A stretch of 5,124 bases of DNA from Candidatus Bathyarchaeota archaeon (GTDB lineage: Archaea; Thermoproteota; Bathyarchaeia; Bathyarchaeales; Bathyarchaeaceae), in assembly GCA_003662715.1 (NCBI GenBank), contig QMYO01000159.1:1-5124 (forward strand), in the 5' to 3' direction. Positions 1-4,677 of this stretch are shown here, piece after piece (the first letter of the stretch is position 1; every line of letters begins with the position of its first letter). The position numbers and the translations under genes are program-made. The notes below the pieces were generated by a model. It saw only the letters and a list, made by a program, of their open reading frames with translations. It searched no databases and was not told the origin of the DNA.

Positions 1-111
1 GTAGTCTGGGTCGCCCTCTTGGCTTCCGAAGCATCTGGCTATGGCGCCTATGTCACGCATGTTCACCTTACCATCAGGCCAACCATCAGGCCCAGTAACA
101 TCACCAACTAT
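1..111 (-). other. C-terminal dockerin, first repeat only (residues 1487-1523, cut by window edge)
   Basis: IVGDVTGPDGWPDGKVNMRD is followed by IGAIARCFGSQEGDPDY, where the sequence ends. The first dockerin repeat is complete, but its calcium loop is enlarged: D1490, then a GPDGWPDG stretch, then V1502 and D1506. The helix GAIARCFGS is typical. The second loop must lie to the left of base 1. A CARDB followed by a terminal dockerin is a frequent archaeal surface-protein ending. Confidence 0.85.
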
Positions 112-3100
112 AGACACAACAATCCAGCCGTCCGTAAAAGCGTTGTCCGCTACATCAATTTCGCCGGATACTTGGGATGCGGAGGCGCTGAGGGTATAGT
201 TGCCTTTAGCGAATCCGGTGGCGTTCCACACGAAGGTGAGAACTTTTGATTCTCTGCTTGTAAGCGTAACTTCTTTTGTTCCTATCACGGTGGTGTTAGC
301 ATAGGCTGTGACGTTGAATGTTTCGGTAAAGTCTCCTTGATTCTCAACAGTAACGGTGATGTTTGCGCAGTATCCTTGGCAAAGAACGTTTTTAGCTGAA
401 GTCACGTTTGTAACAGCCACGTCGTGAACTCCCAGTGGCGATACTGTAATTGCCCACTCTATTACAGCTGTCAAGAACGGTGGATACTGCGGGCTTGAAT
501 AGTTTACGAGGGACCAGTTGCCGCCTGGGCATGGGGGTAACGGCGGCGATATCCACGTTACGTTGTATATGTCCTGCGAAACGTAGGCTGCATCGTTGTG
601 CACTGTGTCAGGCGGATTTGGCGGGTGAGGATGCGACGGCGGATAAACTCTTCCAGGTCCGCCGGATCCGTGAGGCGGTGGCTCTGCATTGTCTTGGATG
701 GGGTCGCTTATGGCTATTTGCATGGTGGTGGAGTTTACTCCTGCTGCTGTTACGCAGTGTCCCGAGCCGTAGGGGTACGGGTAGTCTTCCCGAATCCAGT
801 CTCCGTCGAAGTACCAGAAGCCTAACATGAGAATAACGTCTTCAGACTTTTCGATTTCTTCTTCTATGAACGGGAAGTCGGGGGCTTGGATTGTCCGCTC
901 ATAGAAAGTTCCGTTTTCTCCTAAATGAGCAGCTACGAGAGCTACGTCGTTAGCGTCTATTATGTTGTCGGCTGGTCCCCAGTCTGGCCATCCCGTTGTT
1001 ACCGGCCAGATGTCTGCTCTCATGTCCCAGTTTGGACTTCCGGGCGTGCTTCCCGCAGCTGCGTTTACTATGTCTACGTCTGTCTGGTTTACTGTTCCAT
1101 CCCCGTTCACGTCTCCAAGCGGGTTAACTCCGCTCCATGACAGGTAGTGGGCAATTCCAGCTTGCATGTCCGCGGCGGTGGTGCCTATGTGTGCTAGTCC
1201 TGTTCGTCTGCCGTCTGTGTCCATTAAGTAGGCTAGATGCTCGACTAAGGGTTGAACGTTCTGGGGGTCGTGGTCGTCCCATACTCCCGGGTTGTAGGAG
1301 GTGACCAGTGGGTAGTTGTCAACGATTGCAGGCGGGGGCACCGTGTTGGTTTCGAATTTGGAGTCGTACCACCAAAGCGAGTTTGCTACAGCAACGGGTG
1401 CGCAGTGGCTCCATTCCCAGTTTCCGCTCCAAGGTTCTTGCCACGGATACGTTCCAATTTGCCTCTGGTCGAAGTCGGGTACTCCGCTGGGAGCATAGTC
1501 TGGATAAGCCTTCTTCCAGTAGAGCTGCGGAGAAGCCGCAACCTTTTCCATGCCGTCTATTAACGTGTTGTCGGTTGGGTCGTCATCCACCGGAATCGTG
1601 GCTTTGGCGCTTATAGTATAGGAGCCGAGAGGCACATTGTCTGTACGCCAGCTAAAGGTTAGGGTGACCTTATCTCCAGGGTTAAGAACAACCGTTCGTT
1701 TAGGTGCAGCTAGGTTCCCGTCGTAGTAAGCGTATACATTGACTGTTTCCGTGTAGTCGCCTTCGTTTTCTACGGTTACGTCAATGGGGTCTATCATTCC
1801 TTGATACACCCATGCGAATCGGGACTTAGCGTTTGTAACGGCTACGTCGTGAATCATTTTCTTGACAAGTATATCTATTGCCACTTCTTCTATGTGCCAC
1901 CATTGAGCATCTCCTGGAAAGTTGAAGGGCTGCAAAAGTATCCAGTCGCAGTAGTCTAACACGCCGTTGCAGTTGTCGTCCCAGTCGAGAACCTCGTATT
2001 CTCTACAAAAGACGGGGTAGATTTCGTGCCATAACGTGAACACCGGGTCAGTCATGCATACGAGCGCGTCTTCTATGGGGGCGTCGCCGATTTCAAATTC
2101 TATGTACATGCTGTGTGTGGTATTTGTCACGTAAAGGGTTATCGTCACGTTTTCTACATGATACTTTTCAGTTGGGCCTTCTGGTTGAAGTTTTAAGTCG
2201 ATTACGTCACACCTAGTAAGTAGTCCATCGCCATTGTCTTCCCACCCTTCAATATGGTATTCGTTGCAGTATTCTGGGTAAATTTCGTGCCAATACGTGC
2301 ACACGGGGTCTGAGATTTTCTCGGTGAGAACCATGTCTATTGCTACTTCTTCGACGTGGTACCAAACTCCGCTTAGCAGAATATAGTCGCAGTTGTCCAG
2401 TACGCCGTTGCAGTTGTCTATCCAGTCTTCCAGGTGAACTGTATCACCTAGGTACTCTGGCCAAATCATCGTCCATAAGGTGCAGACGGGTTCTGTTTTA
2501 ACTTTGTATATGTCTTCAAAGCTTCCTTTAAACTCGAAGTAGAAAGGATACCCGGTTTCATTGTGTGTTAAATGCAAGGTGAGGGTTACCCTGTCCACGT
2601 AGAACCAGCTTACTTCTCCGGTCTCTGTGTTGTTCATGTCTATCTGGTCGCCGGGGCTGAGCCTGCCAGGATACGGGTCTTCTAAAGGCTCTTCCCAGCT
2701 TGTCAGATGCCATTCTTGGCAGTATTCTGGGTAAAGCTCATGCCAGTAGGTGCACCGCGGGTCCATGATCTTCTCGTTCAGAATTATATCATAGCATATG
2801 TCGTCAACGTGGTATCTCTCTTCTATCCCGCTTGACTGATTAAGTAGCCATATGTAATCACAAACGTCTAGCACGCCGTTGCAGTTGTCGTCTTCCCACC
2901 AGTCCCACCAAGTTAGATCGTAAACATTGCTGTAGCTTGGGTAAACCTCATGCCACAAGGTTCCTATGGGATATGAAAACACGTAGTATAGGTCTTCGAA
3001 GCTTCCTTTGAACTCGATCAGCATGTATTCATTTTCGAACTCCTTGGTCACGTTTAGCGTGATGGTTAATCTGTCCACGTGGTACCATTTTATTTCGAAG

Positions 3101-4569
3101 TAGGTCCATATGTCCAAGCCGTAATGGCTTGCACAAATGAATGCATCTTCCGTGTTAACGTGTCCGTCGCTGTTTATGTCTGCTGGGTTTTCTCCCGGAG
3201 GCCCTGTCCAGCCATAGTTCTCCTCTATGATTTCCAAATCTGTTTCGTCGATGTAGCCGTCTCTGTTTACGTCTCCCATGCTCCAGAAGGTGTCCCACAT
3301 TTCCTCCCAGCTTCCATCGTTGGACATTTCGATCTGGTCGCATGGAGTAAGCAGTTCGTCTCCGTTGTCCTCCCAGTTTGTGATGTGTCGCCACTGGCAG
3401 TATTCCGGATAAAGCTCGTGCCACGAAGTGCAGATCGGATTGGCGATTTTCTCTCTGAGAATTAGGTCGGTAGCCACGTCTTCCACGTGCCAAAAGGTTC
3501 CATCGTCGAACTGTATGTAATCGCAGTAATCGAGGAATCCGTTGCCGTTGTCTATCCAATCAACGATATGGTGCACAAGGCTGTAATTCGGCCAAACCTC
3601 ATGCCAAAGCGTGCACACAGGGTCCATTATAGGATCAACATCGGGAGGCCCCTTAAATTCGACGGCTATCTGAATTTCTGGAAACTCCGGGTCTGACAAT
3701 ATGAGTGTGTACGTGATTCTATCCACGTGGTACCATCTTACTTCTTCATTTTCCATGTTCCTCATGTCAATTTGGTCGCAAACGCTGAGTATTCCGTCTC
3801 CGTTGTCCTCCCAGCTTGTCAGATGCCACATTTGGCAATATTCTGGATAAAGCTCATGCCATTCGGTGCATACTGGCTCGTAGATCGGGTCAACACCTGG
3901 CGGCCCCGTGAAGTGCATGTGTACAGGCGTAAGTGTAACGTTGGAGTGCATGTGAATCGGAGCCAAGGATTTGTTGGAGTGCATGTGAATTGGAACTAAT
4001 GGTTCTTCGGCGTGAAGGGTCATAAACCTCTTTATCTGAGTAACGTTTCCGTCAACTGTTACATGCGAAATCGCTACTAACGTAGAATCGTAGAGAAGCG
4101 TATTGTTAAAGCCCAAAGTAGAAGTACCGGGCGCCAAGCAGACAAAATCTAGGTAAGCTAGCACCCCGTTTCCACTAGCCCCCGAGGGAGCAACAAGTAG
4201 GGTGCAACCCATATGAATGGTTCCGTTCTCGTAGTCAACTACCGGCGTCACCCATATTGTCGGTCCAACATTTCGGAGAAAAGGCCCTTCCCTCGCGTTT
4301 GTGAAATTCACCTGCTCCGGATCGAAAGACAATGTTATGTCCCAAGCGTAAAGATCAGTTACATCTGTTATGTTGACGCCTACTCGGAAATTGTTTCCTT
4401 CAAAAGCCGTGACCTCCGAAGGATCTATGGAAAGCACGGGTAGCTGAGCTTCTACGTACGGAATGGTTACGCCGAGAATAGCCGTTGAGACTAAAATGCA
4501 TACGATAGTAATGGCTAACGCTTTCCTTCTTTTACATAAGAAATCTTTCAATCTTCCCTTCTCCCACAT
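1..4569 (-). CDS. Giant secreted multidomain protein: cohesin, EF-hand-like repeats, CARDB, C39-like peptidase and dockerins (3' partial)
   Basis: One continuous frame of 1523 codons from ATG at 4569 to base 1 has no stop, so the C-terminus lies outside the window. The start is well fixed: an in-frame TAA directly abuts the ATG upstream, and the ATG opens a good signal peptide. Modules in order are signal peptide 1-42, cohesin-like 43-185, HMH repeats 193-221, eight A/B units 227-904, CARDB-like 906-1012, C39-like 1013-1345 (Cys1056, His1271, Asp1289), CARDB-like 1380-1487 and a truncated dockerin from 1487. Further dockerins are nested at about 425-492 and 1149-1219. The chain is acidic, rich in Trp and Tyr, and carries many N-x-S/T sequons, as expected of an archaeal surface protein. 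I infer an exported, calcium-binding assembly or adhesion protein with a possibly active cysteine peptidase core. I do not recognise a named gene. Only the rest of one dockerin, some 30-60 residues, may be missing. Confidence 0.93.
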   Translation of the reverse strand, partial: MWEKGRLKDFLCKRRKALAITIVCILVSTAILGVTIPYVEAQLPVLSIDPSEVTAFEGNNFRVGVNITDVTDLYAWDITLSFDPEQVNFTNAREGPFLRNVGPTIWVTPVVDYENGTIHMGCTLLVAPSGASGNGVLAYLDFVCLAPGTSTLGFNNTLLYDSTLVAISHVTVDGNVTQIKRFMTLHAEEPLVPIHMHSNKSLAPIHMHSNVTLTPVHMHFTGPPGVDPIYEPVCTEWHELYPEYCQMWHLTSWEDNGDGILSVCDQIDMRNMENEEVRWYHVDRITYTLILSDPEFPEIQIAVEFKGPPDVDPIMDPVCTLWHEVWPNYSLVHHIVDWIDNGNGFLDYCDYIQFDDGTFWHVEDVATDLILREKIANPICTSWHELYPEYCQWRHITNWEDNGDELLTPCDQIEMSNDGSWEEMWDTFWSMGDVNRDGYIDETDLEIIEENYGWTGPPGENPADINSDGHVNTEDAFICASHYGLDIWTYFEIKWYHVDRLTITLNVTKEFENEYMLIEFKGSFEDLYYVFSYPIGTLWHEVYPSYSNVYDLTWWDWWEDDNCNGVLDVCDYIWLLNQSSGIEERYHVDDICYDIILNEKIMDPRCTYWHELYPEYCQEWHLTSWEEPLEDPYPGRLSPGDQIDMNNTETGEVSWFYVDRVTLTLHLTHNETGYPFYFEFKGSFEDIYKVKTEPVCTLWTMIWPEYLGDTVHLEDWIDNCNGVLDNCDYILLSGVWYHVEEVAIDMVLTEKISDPVCTYWHEIYPEYCNEYHIEGWEDNGDGLLTRCDVIDLKLQPEGPTEKYHVENVTITLYVTNTTHSMYIEFEIGDAPIEDALVCMTDPVFTLWHEIYPVFCREYEVLDWDDNCNGVLDYCDWILLQPFNFPGDAQWWHIEEVAIDILVKKMIHDVAVTNAKSRFAWVYQGMIDPIDVTVENEGDYTETVNVYAYYDGNLAAPKRTVVLNPGDKVTLTFSWRTDNVPLGSYTISAKATIPVDDDPTDNTLIDGMEKVAASPQLYWKKAYPDYAPSGVPDFDQRQIGTYPWQEPWSGNWEWSHCAPVAVANSLWWYDSKFETNTVPPPAIVDNYPLVTSYNPGVWDDHDPQNVQPLVEHLAYLMDTDGRRTGLAHIGTTAADMQAGIAHYLSWSGVNPLGDVNGDGTVNQTDVDIVNAAAGSTPGSPNWDMRADIWPVTTGWPDWGPADNIIDANDVALVAAHLGENGTFYERTIQAPDFPFIEEEIEKSEDVILMLGFWYFDGDWIREDYPYPYGSGHCVTAAGVNSTTMQIAISDPIQDNAEPPPHGSGGPGRVYPPSHPHPPNPPDTVHNDAAYVSQDIYNVTWISPPLPPCPGGNWSLVNYSSPQYPPFLTAVIEWAITVSPLGVHDVAVTNVTSAKNVLCQGYCANITVTVENQGDFTETFNVTAYANTTVIGTKEVTLTSRESKVLTFVWNATGFAKGNYTLSASASQVSGEIDVADNAFTDGWIVVSIVGDVTGPDGWPDGKVNMRDIGAIARCFGSQEGDPDY
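69..92 (-). repeat. 12-bp tandem duplication inside the C-terminal dockerin loop
   Basis: On the plus strand ACCATCAGGCC occurs at 70-80 and again at 82-92 (period 12, one mismatch in the 12-mer). It encodes PDGW-PDGK with identical Pro-Asp-Gly codons. The duplication accounts for four of the extra residues in the first calcium loop. It could be slippage or an old family feature that happens to retain identical codons. Confidence 0.8.
109..432 (-). other. CARDB-like beta-sandwich 2 (residues 1380-1487)
   Basis: VHDVAVTNVTSAKNVLCQGY, ITVTVENQGDFTETFNVTAY and VLTFVWNATGFAKGNYTLSA, ending VADNAFTDGWIVV, form a full CARDB pattern parallel to the first copy. It has six N-x-S/T sequons (N1388, N1403, N1419, N1425, N1449, N1457), whereas copy 1 has none. 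Two cysteines (C1397, C1401) lie close together near its second strand. It joins the C39-like domain to the C-terminal dockerin. Confidence 0.9.
535..1533 (-). other. C39-like papain-fold peptidase domain, split by a dockerin (residues 1013-1345)
   Basis: FDQRQIGTYPWQEPWSGNWE leads to WSHCAPVAVANSLWWYD, which matches the 'C-G-P-x-x-x-x-N-x-L-W-W' Cys motif with Ala in place of Gly; Cys1056 is the likely nucleophile. GSGHCVTAAGVN (His1271) and IAISDP (Asp1289) match the C39-type 'GHxVTxxGxx...xxxxDP' His/Asp motif. Conserved pieces between include DDHDPQNVQPLVEHLAYLMD and FIEEEIEKSEDVILMLGFW. A Pro-rich loop follows (1297-1320), and HNDAAYVSQDIYNV closes the domain. The catalytic set appears intact, so it could be an extracellular cysteine peptidase or amide-bond hydrolase. 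Substrate and activity are unknown. The domain is much longer than usual because a dockerin sits between Cys and His. Confidence 0.75.
913..1125 (-). other. Dockerin-like module nested inside the C39-like domain (residues 1149-1219)
   Basis: LGDVNGDGTVNQTDVDIVNA is a canonical first dockerin repeat (D1153, N1155, D1157, G1158, V1160, D1164). The second repeat, from ADIWPVTTGWPDWGPADNII to DANDVALVAAHLG, has an enlarged loop with extra Trp- and Pro-rich residues before D1201 and D1208. The module lies between the helix DMQAGIAHYL and the strand FYERTI, about 95 residues after Cys1056 and 50 before His1271, so it probably projects from the catalytic domain. Calcium binding by loop 1 is likely; loop 2 is uncertain. 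Confidence 0.85.
1534..1854 (-). other. CARDB-like beta-sandwich 1 (residues 906-1012)
   Basis: IHDVAVTNAKSRFAWVYQGM begins the pattern, followed by DVTVENEGDYTETVNVYAYY, a LNPGDKVTLTFSW strand, and LGSYTISAKATIPVDDDPTD before an N-x-L-x-D ending. This is the standard CARDB (cell-adhesion related, Ig-like) layout of archaeal and bacterial surface proteins: 'DvaVtnv', 'V.V.N.Gdytetf.V', 'l.pG....l.f.W.t', 'G.Y.i.A......e.d..DN'. It links the repeat block to the C39-like domain and is probably structural. The same module recurs near the C-terminus. Confidence 0.88.
1858..2313 (-). repeat. A/B repeat pair 4 (units R7, residues 753-838, and R8, 839-904)
   Basis: R7 (A type) reads VCTYWHEIYPEYCNEYHI, then GWEDNGDGLLTRCDVIDL, then KYHVENVTITLYVTN and a MYIEFEI tail. 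R8 (B type) reads VFTLWHEIYPVFCREYEV, DWDDNCNGVLDYCDWILL and WWHIEEVAIDILVKKM. Both loops are well conserved (R7: E777, N779, D781, G782, L784, D788; R8: D864, N866, N868, G869, L871, D875). The block ends directly at the first CARDB-like domain. Confidence 0.85.
2314..2766 (-). repeat. A/B repeat pair 3 (units R5, residues 602-692, and R6, 693-752)
   Basis: R5 (A type) opens RCTYWHELYPEYCQEWHL, but its loop is replaced by EEPLEDPYPGRLSPGDQIDM. The calcium ligands and the usual loop Cys are therefore lost and the segment is longer. It resumes with WFYVDRVTLTL and an EFKGSFEDIYKV tail. R6 (B type) has VCTLWTMIWPEY, DWIDNCNGVLDNCDYI and WYHVEEVAIDMVLTEKI. R5 shares a perfect 19-base stretch with R1, which suggests that pairs were copied within the gene. 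Confidence 0.85.
2767..3444 (-). repeat. A/B repeat pair 2 (units R3, residues 376-528, and R4, 535-601)
   Basis: R3 opens ICTSWHELYPEYCQWRHI and has the loop NWEDNGDELLTPCDQIEM. It is then split by a complete dockerin-like module before resuming at KWYHVDRLTITL and the EFKGSFEDLYYV tail. R4 is B type: TLWHEVYPSYS, an aromatic insertion with WWDWWEDDNCNGVLDVCDYI, then RYHVDDICYDIILNEKI. R4 lacks the Cys before TLWHE that most units have (IGTLWHE). The loop of R4 keeps D560, N562, N564, G565, L567 and D571. Confidence 0.85.
3100..3297 (-). other. Dockerin-like module inserted in repeat unit R3 (core residues 431-485)
   Basis: MGDVNRDGYIDETDLEIIEE and, after NYGWTGPPGENP, ADINSDGHVNTEDAFICASH form two canonical dockerin repeats. 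Loop 1 is D433, N435, D437, G438, I440, D444. Loop 2 is D464, N466, D468, G469, V471, D475. In R1 only 15 residues separate the loop Cys from the WYHVDR strand; here 85 do, so about 70 residues were inserted (roughly 425-492). Dockerins bind calcium and pair with cohesins. This one looks intact on both loops. Confidence 0.88.
3445..3891 (-). repeat. A/B repeat pair 1 (units R1, residues 227-309, and R2, 315-375)
   Basis: R1 (A type) reads VCTEWHELYPEYCQMWHL, then TSWEDNGDGILSVCDQIDM, then a WYHVDRITYTL strand, then a VEFKG tail. R2 (B type) reads VCTLWHEVWPNYS, DWIDNGNGFLDYCDYI and WHVEDVATDLILREKI. Each unit holds one EF-hand-like loop; in R1 it is E254, N256, D258, G259, L261, D265, spaced as positions 1, 3, 5, 6, 8 and 12 of a dockerin loop. 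The A unit has a longer C-terminal beta-hairpin than the B unit. I cannot assign the fold to a named family. Confidence 0.85.
3907..3993 (-). repeat. Three 11-residue HMH repeats (residues 193-221)
   Basis: PIHMHSN begins at residue 193, PIHMHSN at 204 and PVHMHFT at 215, an exact 11-residue (33-bp) period. The third copy runs into GPPGVDPIYEPVCT, which matches the tail of the first A-type unit (GPPDVDPIMDPVCT). Each copy gives an H-x-H pair on a probable beta-strand, six histidines in 25 residues, so metal binding is possible but only inferred. It sits as a linker between the cohesin-like domain and the A/B repeats. Confidence 0.8.
4015..4443 (-). other. Cohesin-like beta-sandwich domain (residues 43-185)
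   Basis: The segment starts LSIDPSEVTAFEGNNFRVGV and continues with NITDVTDLYAWDITLSFDP. This matches the cohesin/CBM2-3-like pattern: a pre-strand, a 'G-x-x-F-x-V-x-V-x-I' strand, an 'aw-DITLSFDP' strand, and later 'GVLAYLDFVCLAPGTSTLGF'. The length, about 143 residues, is normal for a cohesin. Cohesins bind dockerins through a beta-sheet face in a calcium-dependent way. Archaeal cohesin-like modules outside cellulosomes are known, for example in Archaeoglobus. Sequence alone does not show that this copy binds dockerins; it could be only a structural sandwich. It carries several N-glycosylation sequons (N66, N88, N115, N155, N175). Confidence 0.72.
4444..4569 (-). other. Sec-type signal peptide (residues 1-42)
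   Basis: The N-region is charged (MWEKGRLKDFLCKRRK). It is followed by a hydrophobic stretch of about 22 residues (ALAITIVCILVSTAILGVTI) and then PYVEAQ just before the cohesin-like domain begins at LPVLSIDP. Cleavage after VEA or VEAQ (around 41/42) fits signal peptidase I. Without cleavage the segment would act as an N-terminal membrane anchor. The long basic n-region is common in archaeal exported proteins. Confidence 0.85.
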
Positions 4570-4599
4570 TTACACGCAATTGTTTTTATCCATCTAATA

Positions 4600-4615
4600 C
4601 ATTAAAAAGCTTTTT
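4600..4615 (-). promoter_or_regulatory. BRE/TATA-like promoter element of the giant gene
   Basis: Read on the minus strand, AAAAAGCTTTTTAATG resembles an archaeal purine-rich BRE followed by a T/A-rich TATA box. Its centre is about 36 bases from the ATG at 4569. With the usual TATA-to-start distance of 25-27 bases, transcription would start near 4580. That leaves a leader of about 10 bases with no Shine-Dalgarno, so translation would be near-leaderless. The element includes the perfect palindrome AAAAAGCTTTTT (4604-4615). Confidence 0.5.
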
Positions 4616-4621
4616 GGAATC

Positions 4622-4674
4622 TTTTTCCAGAGAAATCTATCATAAAGAAAAATTATCTCATCACTCTGGAAAAA
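4622..4674. repeat. Perfect 11-bp inverted repeat with 31-base spacer
   Basis: TTTTTCCAGAG at 4622-4632 is the exact reverse complement of CTCTGGAAAAA at 4664-4674. The pair fills the gap between the aIF1A stop (4678) and the promoter element of the giant gene (4600-4615). The AT-rich spacer contains a T-tract on the minus strand. It may be an aIF1A 3'-end structure or a paired operator upstream of the giant gene; the sequence does not decide between these. Confidence 0.75.
4644..4674 (-). terminator. Candidate T-tract terminator after aIF1A
   Basis: Downstream of the aIF1A stop, the minus strand carries a TTTTT run at 4674-4670 and TTTTTCTTT at 4652-4644. Archaeal RNA polymerase commonly terminates at such T-runs without needing a hairpin. 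A separate promoter for the giant gene just beyond supports independent transcription. No direct proof is possible from sequence. Confidence 0.4.
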
Positions 4675-4677
4675 CAG

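Noticed and set aside
450..830. Plus-strand frame of 126 codons, and the overlapping one at 598-825
   Set aside because: It lies entirely opposite the continuous minus-strand frame that encodes the C39-like domain. Its translation is Arg/Leu/Ser-rich with no domain, so it is a shadow.
19..1147. Small plus-strand frames near the left edge (19-249, 925-1140, 962-1147)
   Set aside because: All are antisense to dockerin or CARDB coding sequence and show no independent start signal or recognisable domain.
1252..1616. Three overlapping plus-strand frames of 60-103 codons
   Set aside because: They are shadows of the minus-strand CARDB 1 and C39 N-terminal region. They overlap each other in different frames and show no motif.
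3155..3559. Minus-strand frame of 134 codons, very Arg-rich
   Set aside because: It is an alternative frame inside the giant gene, overlapping R2/R3 and the nested dockerin. Its composition (many Arg, His and Gln) is typical of a frame-shifted GA-rich coding region.
1858..3891. CRISPR-like or satellite-like repeat array
   Set aside because: The periodic DNA similarity (units of about 190-270 bp) comes from protein repeats in one open frame. The copies are diverged and lack constant repeats with unique spacers.
3079..3999. Three plus-strand frames (3079-3465, 3487-3696, 3727-3999)
   Set aside because: They look repetitive and valine-rich only because they are antisense to the A/B repeat units. 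The minus-strand reading shows conserved motifs and they do not.
1..4569. Frameshift or broken gene
   Set aside because: Because of the odd nested modules I checked the frame codon by codon. It is open for all 1523 codons, and each insert resumes the host domain in frame.
4622..4674. Insertion-sequence terminal inverted repeats
   Set aside because: The arms are only 31 bases apart with no transposase and no flanking target duplication, so a small structural or regulatory element is more likely.
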